Positions 44,894 to 56,995 of a stretch of 64,000 bases of DNA are shown here, in pieces. The DNA lies in contig OX465579.1 in the NCBI GenBank assembly GCA_950022655.1, positions 81,614,515 to 81,678,514 on the forward strand. Reading direction: 5' to 3'. A model generated the notes under the pieces. That model saw only the letters and a program-made list of their open reading frames with translations, ran no database searches and was not told the origin of the DNA. Made by a program: the position numbers and the translations under genes. This stretch comes from Alentia gelatinosa. Lineage: Eukaryota; Annelida; Polychaeta; Phyllodocida; Polynoidae. Within the stretch, counting starts at the first letter, position 1, and each line of letters starts with the position of its first letter.

Positions 44894-45892
44894 TACTGAT
44901 ATTCGTCGCGTTGAAAGTCACGCCAGAGAGCAATCCTTTGATCAATTCATGATTTGATATAATTTCTGATTTCTTGTGTACTTCAACCGATCTCTTTTCG
45001 CAAGTATTTTGTTAAGCGACAGTTGTCATAGGCATCTCTTCATCCTCTAAGTTAGCCAGGAACTCTTGAGTAAGCTGGACATCCTGTGGAAGACAAAAAT
45101 ATTTCGCAATATTTAGATAATTGTCGAAATCCATATTTCTATTTTATATGATTGATATATGTATATATGTGGTGTACGAGGCACAACGCGACTAACGAGC
45201 AAGTGACAGAATCGAATTCGCGGGCAAGACGTTCCCGCCGTTTCGCATTCACCCGTGTCCTACATTTCTCGACCGTGATTGGTGCGCCGCGTCACGTGAC
45301 TGCGGTCCGACTCGCGGATTCTCTGTTACTACGGACGCGTTGTAAGCTGAAGCTTGTTGCGCGGATTTGACGGGACTGGTGTTAGGACTGTGAACCGTTT
45401 CTCCTGTATTCCCCCTACCAACTGGTGGTTATCGGGTGAACTACTATGTAGGTTTTCAGTGATGGGAGGTGTCTTAACTTAGATTTCCCGTCTTACTCGT
45501 TAGTTTCGACAGAGATATGTCGCATCAGGCGTCTATTGTGTCCTTATGTGGTCTCTCAGCATCGTGACAGCGTCTATTTCGCTTCCAATGCTACTGAAAG
45601 GAACTGAAGGTAGGTTCTTCAGTTTTTTTCGGGTGGTGCTTGACACTGTCACTTGTGTGTGTCGCTGCGGATAAATGGGTACAAGACGGCAAAGATTTTA
45701 CACTACGATATATGTATATATGTTAAACTAACAATCTTTTTAACTCACATTTTCAGGTTCTGTCATCGCTACACTAATGGAAGGTTGAGCGGCAGGACGA
45801 GTCGAGGCTACAATCGGAATCATCTCTCTAGTCGCACACCCACATTTCGACTCTTCGATGCCAGGATCCGATCCCAAAGCTGCTGATTCTGG
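44894..45892. other. Non-coding region with a CpG-rich core
   Basis: CpG-rich between about 45180 and 45380 (GTGATTGGTGCGCCGCGTCACGTGAC, with ATTGG and an E-box CACGTG). It could be a promoter or the far end of the Crypton; no gene is supported. Confidence 0.35.
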
Positions 45893-47462
45893 TTACTTAT
45901 GAGTTCTGGTCGCCGAACTACGGTCCAAGTCAACCTATAGAAAATATACAGAAAAGACAGGAAATATTAGGAATTTACTGGATTTCTTCCGTTAATCAGC
46001 TGTATCAATAATCGAAGAATGGAATCGGAGGATTAATCAAAGAAAAAATATATTTACCTCGGCGTCTGATCCATCTCGCGTTGACGCTGACACAAGGCTG
46101 CCACTAGCGCTGGATATTACATGTGCGGACGACGGGAGAGCTGCCATAACCTGGATTAATTTATAAAATGAGGAAAAAATGTCAATATGATACAAAAGCA
46201 ATAAAAGCACTGTGTTGGATTTGATTTCTTTTACCTGTGGAGCGTCACTTGGATTTAAGGCTTGCCGCATCTGATAACCTACAGGTAGGGAATTGAAATG
46301 TTTTTTCCCCTTGTTTAAAATATCGTACATGCATTGTTGTTGATGTATACTAGCAGTCGCATAGCTCTGAAGCGACTGCACATTCTTGTGCCCTGACAAT
46401 TGTGCGACAATATTCGGGGGGACGCCTGCATGGATTAGTTGGGTACAAGAAGTTTTGCGAACAGAGTGGTTTGTTATTTTCTTGTCCACGATCCGCGCCT
46501 GTATTGCCACATTTCTCATTATCTTGGATAGCTCATTTTTACCCATACTCTGTCTGGAATACCACATTTGTGAATAGGCTGAACGTTTGTGGTTAACGGA
46601 TAGGTAAAACGGATAGCTCGCAGTCATGGTATCCGCTGGTCTGTGCCTAGCGTATTTTCTTAGCAAATTTATAGGGCATCTATCGGGTTATCAACGTTTG
46701 GCCACAACTTAGGGACAGACGCTCGTGAGTTTCCTCCATCCCCTTGGCGAGTTTTCGTTGTTCTTTCTTTGTAAGTTACAAACTTGTTACCAGTGCTATC
46801 CGTATCAATTTGTAAATCACCCCAGCATAACTGCTTTGCCTCTTGCCGCCCCCTCATACCTAAACTTTTTGTCGTTATGAACCAAATAGCATTTCGCTAG
46901 CCAGTTGGGGTTGAACTATCGAAGGCCCCACACTCCCATAAAGCAGCCTCATCCTCTTCACTCAAGGGATGGCACTGAAAAAAAAAAAAAAATAGAATAT
47001 ATAATATTTAATTGAGTCAGAGTAATTTATAATTTCAAATATAGTAAATTTCATATATTATTTGTGTCAAATGTTTAATTATTTCATACGATATATTTTG
47101 TTTTTTTAGTACCTTGTTAGGGTGATTCCCATGGCCCTCTGCCTTGATTTCTTTTTTTTACTTGACAACACTTCGCGTGCTGAACGGAATATATCAGAAG
47201 TTGTTATATTACACTTGTAATTATTTAAATCCAAATATCTCTTCACGCTGCCGTATATTCCACTAAGGGAATCCGGTTCAAAGTTGGTCCCGTCTTTACG
47301 AAGAACACTGATAAAATAGCCACCTAAAAGCACATTCAGTCTAACGGGCTCGATCTCTTCAATATTGATATAATTGCCATTTTCTTCGCAGTACAATTTA
47401 AATGTGGCAACATTACGGCGCACGATTACGTAGTATAGCAACAATAATTTTCGTATTTTCAT
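45893..47462 (-). pseudogene. Crypton tyrosine recombinase (DUF3504/KCTD1-like family), spliced, decayed
   Basis: Minus-strand exons: 47462-47112 (SGIYGSVKRYLDLNNYKCN), about 46979-46240 (CHPLSEEDEAALW, WFITTKSLGMRGRQEAKQLCW with the first catalytic Arg, KYARHRPADTM, NHSVRKTSCTQLIHAGVPPN with H-x-x-R, LSGHKNVQSLQSYATAS with the catalytic His and Tyr), 46151-46054 and a last exon 45934-45893. GT-AG borders are visible at each. Damage: a frameshift in an A8 run near 47155, a TAG in exon 2 near 46905, and a one-base loss near 46685. Cryptons move as DNA by recombinase alone; exapted relatives exist in animals. Confidence 0.8.
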
Positions 47463-49880
47463 TATCTTTTCATTTTTATAACAAATGTGTATTTATTTAT
47501 TTGTTTATAATATATATTTGATGGTTCATTGTCTGTATTTATTTATTTCTACCGTTAATGTAAAAAAATCGTCATTGATTGTTTTTGTTTATATTACCTT
47601 AGGCACAACTTCCGTTTTAATTCTACTCGTCGTTACGGTTACTGGTGAGTACCTATATTACCTATAAATATTGTTCCCGTATATGTTATTTAGAGCACAT
47701 TTAATCTTGCATTGTTTTTTAATCGTATTGGGCTACTTTTTTTTATCATTTTATATACTCTGAGGCCGACGTTTCACTTAACTGGACCTAATCACATATT
47801 TGTATTTCCTCAGAGTTATGTTATATTTACATACTATTCCCGTTGGGTTTGGCCAATGCGATGAAAACCAGCCTGCTGTAAGGTTGACGCTTCGGCCTCT
47901 TTATTTGGTGTACTGGAATATCACTGGATTGTTGTACCATCGACAAGTGTAATTTTTATAACGCCAATAAAGAAATTTCTTTAAAAAAAACACAAAAAAA
48001 ACCATCGGCGAAGCGTTCTATGGGGGCCGCCATTTTGTTTTCCCTAACGTTGACACGCAAATGCGGTTCTCGCGTTATAACGTTTTCATACGTTAGTATG
48101 CCAAACGTTGGTAATAGTGCGACGTAGTTGGTTTACACAGTGCCCGAACGTTATTTATACTATATGCCTAGCAGCGAGTAGTATATCATAGACGTTCGCT
48201 CATAGTTATATAATAATATATAAAATACCCTAATTTGGGTTTGAATTAGGATACAAACATGATTTAAAATGCAAAATGTATGTTTTCTGAGGTGGGGGAA
48301 TTCCCATACCCCACGGAGTAAATAGATACTATGGGATCATACCCTGAAAGTTACTTCTGGCTAGGTGTGATGCCGAAATGTTGCAGAGCCCAGATGGCAT
48401 TGCATAGTTCTAGTGTTCATCATAATTGGTATCACTGCTGGAGAAGTTTTTCGTGTTATCATCTCAGCTTAAATACCATATTTACTATACAGCATAAACA
48501 TTACTGTAATTTTCCTGATATAGATGTTAGAATCTATGTTATTATGGCCAAAAGTGTACAGTATTTAAATGCCAAAGAATGATAAATTTTACTGACAGAA
48601 AAAATTCATTTATTCACCTTTTCTTATAAAAGTATGTATTATGTGTCAGTATGTATTAAATTTTGTTTTCCTTCTGTTACCATGGAAACGCGTATGATGC
48701 TACACTTTTTGGAACAAACGAGTATCAGATTCAGATTCCTCAGGTCATAATTGACTAATATGGCAAGTTTCAGCCAGTAGACTCTCGGGGGTCAATTTTA
48801 CCCATTTTTAGGCCATTTGCTCCTCTACTAAGTTTTATAGGTCAAATATCAATATTTTGGTCTGCAGGGGGTCAAAATGGCTGAAAATTCACCAAAAATG
48901 AGCATAGGTAAGCCCTGGAAAACCTTTTTTTTTTCATACCATAGTTGGTATTTTTCCCTGTGAATTTTGCGTTGAAATATTATTTCTATCAAAAATCTGA
49001 ATAAAATTCTTTAAAAATTTGAATGTTGTGGTAAATTAAAGGTTGGTGAAACCTGAGATCTTGCTACGTGGACATTTTGTTCCAACCTTATTTTGAGTAA
49101 TGTATAAGTACTTGTGGATATCACAGGAAGCAAGGTGGTGGTTTGGAATATTTCTTCATTAAAAATATTTATTGTGTAATGATAAAAGACTATAATTGTG
49201 GACAATCAACATAAGTGCACTCGAGGCCCCTGTTTTGGGCAGTAACTGGCGTAAAATAGCAGTAATACTAGTAATATGCATTTCCGCTAATCAATAAGAT
49301 ATTTAACTAATCAAACTATCATATTGAATAATGTCACGGTAGGCGTGATAGATATGCAAAGTGAAATTCTTTTTTATGAATGTATGATGTTAAATTTACC
49401 CTTATTTCTGGTGTTTCTGATTTTCGTGCTACGTGGATATTTATATGAAACACCGAAATTGCAATATGTTATCAAGATTTACGGGTTGTCTTATAGAATT
49501 ACGGTATATGTAAGACTATGTATTGGCCACATATATGTTATAAGAATTCTAAATATATTCCCAAAGAAATAACGAAAATTTAATGTAGAAAACTAATATT
49601 TGAGTGCCAAGATGGACCGTTTGGCAATTATCGTGCAAACATGGATAAAACGTGCTACGTGGATGCCTAAAAACCTATTTGCCATACCAACGAGTGTTTT
49701 TTCATATTTTCCCCTGCGTATATCGTGTTGAACGATTATTTCCATCCCAAATTGGAAAAAATACGAATACTTTTGAAAATGTTGTAGAGAAGATAAGGTT
49801 GGTGAAATTTGAGGGCGTGGATCGTGCTATGTGGATCGTGCAATATCGTCATATCATTGGTCTATACAACTTGAATGGTC
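47463..49880. other. AT-rich non-coding DNA with diverged repeats
   Basis: No gene recognised. AATAAAGAAATTTC near 47967 looks like a polyadenylation signal. Blocks 48917-49075 and 49665-49835 are diverged direct repeats sharing AAGGTTGGTGAAA and TGCTACGTGGA. Confidence 0.45.
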
Positions 49881-49891
49881 AAATTTGATGC

Positions 49892-50307
49892 AGGACTGCC
49901 TCCCTCCCTTCTGCCTGCCTGCCTGCCTCTCGGCCTCTCTCACTCACTGCCTGCCTATCTGCCTCCCTCCCTGCCTGCCTCCCTCCCTGCCTCTCTGCCT
50001 CCCTGACTGCCTCCCTCCCTGCCTGCCTCCCACCCTCCCTGTCTCCCTGCCTGCCTCCTCGTCTGTCTGCCTGCCTGCCCCCCTCCCTACCTGCCTGCAT
50101 GCCTGCCTGACTGCCTCCCTGCATGCTTCCCTGCCTGCCTTCCTGCCTGTCTCCCTGACTGCCTCCCCGCCTCCCTGTCCCCTGTCTCCCTGCCTGCCTG
50201 CCTGCCTGTCTGCCTGCCTCCCTCTCTGTCTCCCTGTCTGCCTCCCCGCCTCCCTGTCCCCTGTCTCCCTGCTTGCCTGCCTCTCAGCCTGCCTCCCCGC
50301 CTCCCCG

Positions 50308-50343
<36 letters not shown>

Positions 50344-50495
50344 CCTCCCTCTCTGCCCGCCTGCCTGCCTGCTTCCCCTGACTATGAACATAGGATACCA
50401 TAACCAACAATATTTCTCACAGATCATTAATTTCCTACCTGCCTGCCTCCCTGCCTGTCTCCCTGCCTGCCTGTCTCCCTGCCTGCCTGCCTCCC
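49892..50495 (+). repeat. CCTG/CCTC tetranucleotide satellite
   Basis: About 600 bases of CCTGCCTGCCTCCCTC arrays broken only by about 55 unique bases near 50380-50435. Open frames on both strands are composition artefacts. Confidence 0.95.
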
Positions 50496-51060
50496 TCCCT
50501 CGACCAACAGACCCACCGACCGACCCACTGACCAACCAACCAACCGACCCACCGACCAATCCGCCAACCTACCCACCCACCCTCAAACCAACCAACCAAC
50601 CAACCCACCGACCTTCTGAACCACCAACTTACCGACACACCGACCGACTGACTGACCAATTGATCAACCAACCGATCGTCCCACTGACTGATCGCCCGCC
50701 CCACCTATCAATTGACCCAATGACCTATTGACACATCGATCGGTCGGCCCACTGACTAATCCACCCACCAATAGATCGACCCATTGACCAATCGACCTAC
50801 CAACCAATGGATTGACCGACCAACCAATCAACCAGCGAACTGATTGTCCTACTGACCAATTGTCCCATTGATCGATCAACTGATCGATTGATTGACCAAC
50901 CGACCAATAGACCCACCGACCAATTGATCGCCCCACTGACTGATCGATCATTCCACTGACCAATCAACCCGCGAAACGAACGACCCACTGACCCACCGAC
51001 TGATTGATCCACAGACCCAACAACCGCTTGACCCTCCACCCCCTCCACCCACTTACCCAT
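50496..51060 (+). repeat. Degenerate ACCG/ACCA/ACTG tetranucleotide array
   Basis: Directly continues the CCTG array but with units ACCG, ACCA, ACTG, ATCG (e.g. CCGACCGACCCACTGACCAA), increasingly diverged. Confidence 0.9.
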
Positions 51061-51124
51061 TGATCGAGCTATAAACTATTGCTTAGATATTACTACATGT
51101 CAACTACTCCTAGTCGTTTTAGAA

Positions 51125-51317
51125 AAGGGTCACTTATTGTGTCACTCAGAAAGAGTCATTCAGAAAAGGTCATTCAGTATGGGTCAGTCAGAAAGGGTCA
51201 CTCAGACAGGGTCACTCAGTATGGGTCACTCAGAAAGGGTCACCAAGTATGAGTGACACATACTAAGTGACCCTTTCTGAGTGACGCATACTTAGTGACC
51301 CTTTCTGAGTGACACAT
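51125..51317. repeat. GGGTCACTCAGAAA array that switches strand
   Basis: About ten units of GGGTCACTCAG(A/T)A in one orientation to about 51250, then CTGAGTGACCCTTTCTGAGT in the opposite orientation. Continues at 51693-51830 beyond a MITE. Confidence 0.9.
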
Positions 51318-51319
51318 AC

Positions 51320-51692
51320 TTAGCCCTTTAAGGATGGGTGCCTGCGGCTGAGCTACTCCCATAAGGACGAGTGCTGGTGGCAGTTTGCCCCGCTAGGGGG
51401 ACGGGCACATAATGGTTAAAACTCATAATTTAATGTTTAATCACGTGATACGAAACATAATCGTAAATATTTTTTCTTTCTTCTGAATAGAAATAGTAAT
51501 TGTGGTGTTAGATCTACACTCTGTAAAAAATTGATTAATATTGCTCAATCCTGTCCTGGTTAAAAACGAATTTGTGTCTTTGAGAAATGATGCCTCAAGG
51601 CATCATTCGCCCTGGGCCGGTTGATGCCTCAAGGCATCATTCACCCTGGGCCGGATGATGCCTCAAGGCATTATTCGCCCTTAAAGGGTTAG
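51320..51692. mobile_element. piggyBac-type MITE (copy 2) inside the GTGACCC array
   Basis: CCCTTTAAGGATGGG to CGCCCTTAAAGGG flanked by TTAG on both sides (51320-51323, 51689-51692), a one-base variant of TTAA. Three GATGCCTCAAGGCATCATTC-type blocks near the right end. Removing it joins the satellite unit. Confidence 0.7.
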
Positions 51693-51830
51693 TGACCCTT
51701 TGAAGACACATATTATATGACCCTTTGTAAGCGACACATACTAAGTGACCCTTTCTGAGTGACACATACTAAGTGACCCTTCTTGAGTGACGCATACTGA
51801 GTAACCCTTTCTGACCCTTGATTGACTAAA
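51693..51830. repeat. Second half of the GTGACCC array
   Basis: ACATACTAAGTGACCCTTTC units, same orientation as 51250-51317. Confidence 0.85.
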
Positions 51831-52052
51831 CATTAAAAATGCAAATAAAAACAATTGTCTCACTCAATTTTGGACTTCAATCCAATTACAGCCGATGACG
51901 ACCCATGAAAACCTGCTAACCCACCAAAATCGTGCTACGTGGATATTTAAGCCAGTTGATTTATCAAGCTTTTGAGGATATATAGGAATTTTTTACACAT
52001 TGGTTCGATCATTCATTTGAAAGTAGAGATGTTACACTAACATCAGGTTTAA

Positions 52053-52225
52053 TTGACCCTTTAAGGGCGAATGATGCCTTGAGGCATCATCCGGCCCAGA
52101 GCGAATGATGCCTTGAGTATGGGTTTTGAGGATTAAGTGCTCGTCCCCTATCGGTATAAAGTGCCACGAGCACTCATCCTTAAGGGGGTACCTCAGCCAC
52201 AGGCACCCGTCCTTAAAGGGTTAAC
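52053..52225. mobile_element. piggyBac-type MITE (copy 3), short
   Basis: CCCTTTAAGGGCGAATGATG to CCGTCCTTAAAGGG, flanked by TTGA on the left and TTAA on the right. One GATGCCTTGAGGCATCAT block at the left; orientation opposite to copy 2. Confidence 0.7.
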
Positions 52226-53020
52226 TTTATTCAATTAATTTTTCTGTATGAACTATAGCAAACACAAGGTTTGTGCTTTCCTCTAATTGAGAAAAAACAG
52301 GGTTTTCAGGATTGGGAGTAATGATTTTTGGCTAATAAAAATTTTAGAATTGTAATTTAGTGCCGTGAAAGACCATCAATTATAGGATACTTATAGGTAA
52401 AAATGTGCGATCGGCTGAGCGACTGCTGTTATGTGACGCTGTTCTCTCGGCCGGCGGATGGCGTGGGAGTTGATTTATTCCGGTCAAATGCAAAGGAAGG
52501 CACACACTGGTTAATGTAGGTCACATGTTGTTTGATGCTGTTCGTGGTTGGTGTAGATAAAGACAAAGGGTGGTGGGAAACGGTCTAGGTTTAGAAGTGT
52601 TTGGAGGCCTGTGGAGAGGGACCAGTGTAAATATGTGTTACAGTGGCGTCCTATGGTGTGACTCTTTGGCATTAAGGTTCAAAGGAGCCAGTGGTGGCGC
52701 CCCCTTCTGTATATATTTTGGGAGTGTGTGTACAGTGTTTGTCCAGATGTTTTAAACTTTCTGGGCCATACCAGCAGTTTCAATTTCATACAATTTCATC
52801 AGGCTATGATTCTCTGATCGCGTGAATATGGGTCTATTTTTCAAAACCTGCATTTTCTCTACCTAAGGTCACCAAATGACACCAAAATATAAACTTGATA
52901 ATAGATACTAAATTCATATATTTCTATGTACTATAGATATCTACCTATCACAGGCAATTTATTCCAATAACTTCTGAGTAGATTTGCTAATTTTATACAG
53001 ATTTAAGGTAACTCAAACTA
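52226..53020. other. Unassigned non-coding DNA
   Basis: No gene or clear repeat seen. Confidence 0.5.
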
Positions 53021-54140
53021 CATGTGTTACGTCCGACACCCCTGAAAAGACAGAGGTTTTTGGAATTTCTTAGCCTACAACACAAACTGGCCAAACCAAT
53101 ACCAAAATTTTTAAAAGGAAAGCTTATGCTTGCACCTTTATGACCTCCAAAAGCTAAACATGTGTACCTGACAGAAATTTCTAGATAACATTTAGAATTT
53201 TGTCCAAGTTACCAAATCCCTAACTGTTGTGTGCTTTTTAATACAACTACTTAGATACATATGACTTCACTCATTACTTGATTGTTTCAGAAACTTCCAA
53301 TTGTGATATTTCACTACCTTAGACATTGTTCTTGAGAAAATAATGCGCTTTTACATGAACAACATTTATTTCAGTTGTATATGTCAGGAAAAGACAGGCT
53401 TATTTTAGGGGTGTCAGACGTAACACATTCACAATGTCACATATAATATCAAATATAGAATATTTTATCATATCTAGACTTCAAAACCTATTGATATCAC
53501 TATTCTATGTTATACACATTATTTCCACAATAAAACAATGAGTCAAATCCAAAATAAATGTATGCTTATAATAGAAATGATATCAAAACCTTTTTTTCTT
53601 CATATGATTTGGTAATGCAACCAAACACATATATATGTTGTTTGTTTGGACACAAAATGATAACAGGTAAACACCTGCATATTCTCTCGATTTCTTTGTG
53701 TTATGTGGACAGGTTTTAACAATCATTGGTCTCTATGTAACAATATTTTTAAATTATGAAACAGGGGTGTCGGACGTAACATTAATTCCCTTCATTACAG
53801 TATCACCAAAAGAGGCTTACAGCCATAATGTCATTGTTATCTGCTTTAAAATTTCATGTGAATATATCCTAAGCATTATAAGACTTCCATGAATACTGTT
53901 TTTTTTCAAGAATGCTGGTAATTCCTAAAAAGGGGTATTGGACGTAGCGCTTCATGATAATGGTGTAGTAGAATTCCACCAAAAAGATTTAGTATTCCCT
54001 GTACACATATCTAGTTAATGTAATAGATATATAAACATCTTAGACAAATAGTATGACCTCTCTAAAGAAATATTCTTGCTTTCTACCCTATATTAGGGTA
54101 TCGGACGTAACATAGGGTATCGGACGTAACAAATGCACTT
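53020..54140. repeat. Dispersed GTGTCGGACGTAACA motif region
   Basis: The 15-base motif or a close variant occurs near 53027 (reverse), 53407, 53763, 53935, 54108 and 54123, often with GGGGT or AGGGTA before it, in otherwise unlike AT-rich sequence. Confidence 0.7.
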
Positions 54141-54229
54141 TTGTGTCCTCAGGTGTTATCAAAAGGATTTTCAAACAAAATGCTATTGTGCCTTAAAGCC
54201 CACATATAGTGGTAACATATAAATGAGGT

Positions 54230-54299
54230 TTATAATGAATTATCCTCTAAACCAAGTGGACATATATGTCCTCTTGGTTTAGAGGATAATTCATTATAA
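54230..54299. repeat. 70-base near-perfect palindrome
   Basis: Arms 54230-54256 and 54273-54299 are exact reverse complements and the centre GGACATATATGTCC is itself palindromic; only one base pair fails. It could form a cruciform. Confidence 0.95.
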
Positions 54300-54517
54300 G
54301 TTATTTCTTTGTTTGGGAAGATGGTTTCTGGGGATGGATTTAAGATATCTGTCACATTTCAGTTGCCTCATTGGTAGTAGGGTACGAAAGGAATCATAGT
54401 GGTCAAATAACTTTCATCACTTTACGGTTTAGCTCCGCTTTCTGGTTGGGGTGTGGGAGGTGGCGTGCGGTGAACGGAAAATCTTTTGGACGTGGCATTG
54501 GATAGACCATATCACCC

Positions 54518-56995
54518 TTATCTACTGTCCATCGTGTTGAGGCCTTGTGGAGCCTGGGTTTTCATCCGGTGTATCCAGTTATATTCGATTTTTAGCTGGA
54601 GTTCCTTGGCTGTTCTGCTATCCGGGTGGGGATGTATGTAGTCCAACACTGCGACTTCCATATAATCTATGCCCCCATGGTCTTGTCTGTTGAAGTGTTT
54701 GGGGACATCACTTGTCTTACTTTTTATCTCTACCGATCTGAGGTGTTCCCTCATTCTTTCTTTGATTTTTCGCTTGGTCTGGCCGATATACTGCATTTTG
54801 CATGTTTTGCACCTGATGCAGTATATCAGGTTTGAGCTGTTGCATGTCGCTCCATTTTTGATTGTGTGTTGTTACGTTCGCAGTATTTGCAATTTTTTCA
54901 CTTGCATTCATTGCGGTTAGTTTCTTTTTGGTGCCCTTTGTGGGTGCCTTACTGTCAGTTCTCACCCTGATGAGGTGATTTTTCAAGTTCCTGGGTCTAT
55001 GATATCCCTTCACCAGTCTATTTTCGTAGATCCTTTTGGTTGTCTTGGACTTTCCTAGTAGATCCCAATTCGATTCTACGATTTTGGGCAGGATGTTGCC
55101 ATTTGAATGGTATGTACAGATCAGGAAGGTTTTGTCCGGGTCATCTGTCTTGTCTCCCTTATTTCTGTTCTTCTGGAGCAAATTGTCTATTCAAAGGATG
55201 TCTGCTTTCTGCAATCTTGCAGTGTCTTTTCAGGGTACCCTCTGTCCCTGAATTCTTTGAGTTTTTGCTCGTGCATATTCTTTTCACTCTCAGTAGTTGG
55301 GAGTAAGGTATGCTTCTTTTTTGAGCAGGTGGATGTGCCGAATCATATCTAAGATATGTGTTGTGATCCGTCGGCTTCACATAGAGGTCGCTATATAAGT
55401 GTCCCTCTTGTGATTTCACAATTTTCGTGTCCAGGAAAGCCACTTCTGTGAGTAATTTTTCCATTGTGAACTTTATTGTGTTGTGGTACTCATTAGTCCA
55501 CTTGTGCCATTTTTCCAGTTCTTCGCTGCCATGTTCCCAGATGAAAAAAATGTCATAGATGTATCTCCACCAAACTTTGGGTTAGAGCAGATAATTGTCC
55601 AACATCCTTTTTTCCAGGTTTTCCATATATGGTTTGGCATACAAGGGAGCTAGTTTTGTTCCCGTCGCCGTTCCACCTATCTGGAGAAAGTTGTCACCAT
55701 TGAATTGTATGTTGTTCTTTTTTAGCACCAATTCTAGGAGTTTAGTAATACTTTCAGTCTTCGGGAGTTCTGATTTCTTCCCGGTGCTCTCCAGTTTCCG
55801 ACGAACGATTTTAATGCCTTCATCGTTGGGTATGTTGGTGTAGAGTGCACTTGCATCCATTGTACCCAAGATGTCGTCTTTCCATAGTTTGCCCACGTCT
55901 CTAATTTTTTTGTAGGAAGTGTTTAGTGTCCTGTACAAAGGACTTGATTTTCAGGACTTCTTCCTAGAGAAAGTTGTCTACAAAGGCCGCGATTTTTTCC
56001 ATTGGCCGAAACCACTGGCCGCCCCGGTGGGGGTATTACACCCTTGTGGACCTTGGGTAGGAACTACACCTGTGGTGCTCTCGGAGCACTTGTTTTGATG
56101 GATTTACCCATTCTTTCGGTGATTTCCTGGTTCTCTACCATCCTTTCAATGAAATCATCCACCTCTTTGTTGTGGACTTTGGTCAACTCCACATCAATTT
56201 TCTTGTAGGTGGATGTGTCATTGAGTTGACGATTTGCCTCAGTTATGTAGTCAGTAGTGTTGAGGATCACCACCCCACCTCCTTTATTGGCAGGTTTGAT
56301 GGTGATCTCATGATCTTGAGCGAGAGATCTCAGAGATCTGCGTTCATCTACATTAAGATTGTGTTTCGAAAACCCCTTGTTGATGTTCCGGTTAGAGAGC
56401 GAGATTTCGTTGATGGCGATGAAACCCTCTAGGTTGCTCAAGCCCTGCAGAGCAACCCAACTCGATTTATCGCCCAACATTTTTATCAGGTCTATGTCAT
56501 GGAAAGGGGTACCTGGGATATTTAGTGTTACTGTCTTACCATTTGCCTGATCTGGATCTTTTTGGTCTTCATCTCTGGGGTTTTCGAAGAACTGCTTTAT
56601 TCTGAGGCTTCGATGGAAACAATCTAATTCTGACTTCATTTCACCTTCCTCTATCCGCACCTCCGTGGGACAGAAGTTGAGGCCTTTATTCAATAGAGAA
56701 TGGTCTGATTTGGACAATTTTCTGTTCAAGAGGTAAATTACTGTACTAGTTTTTTCCAAAAGAGATTTCATCTGGTTGGCCACATTTGTTTGCTCGGCTT
56801 CATTACTAGGTTTGACTGTCTCTGAACTGTGTGAATCTGCATTACCTGTCTCTTTGTGATCGATATCTGCAGAAGGTAAACAACAGAACAACTGGTAACA
56901 AACAGAATCTTTATTGTAAGTTGACACAGTGTTAGATTCAAGGTTGGCATTGGTTACAGTCTCTACAGGCTGGTTGTCTGCTGGTATCGTGGATC
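54518..56995 (-). pseudogene. PLE3 ORF2: RT and GIY-YIG endonuclease, several frameshifts
   Basis: INLSDH-like start (VIYLLNRKLSKSDHSLLNKG, near 56720), KPANKGGGVVI (56290), SALYTNIPNDEG (55840), GTATGTKLAPLYAKPYM (55660), a degraded catalytic region near 55560, TDHNTYLRYDSAHPP (55370), and the endonuclease MQYIGQTKRKIKERMREH (54796) to NTMDSR. Broken into five frames, so inactive. As in the other PLEs the RT frame lies -1 to ORF1. Confidence 0.85.

Noticed and set aside
49831..50731. Long frames with Cys-Leu-Pro or Arg-Gly-Gly repeats on both strands
   Set aside because: Translation of tetranucleotide satellite; no codon bias and open in several frames at once.
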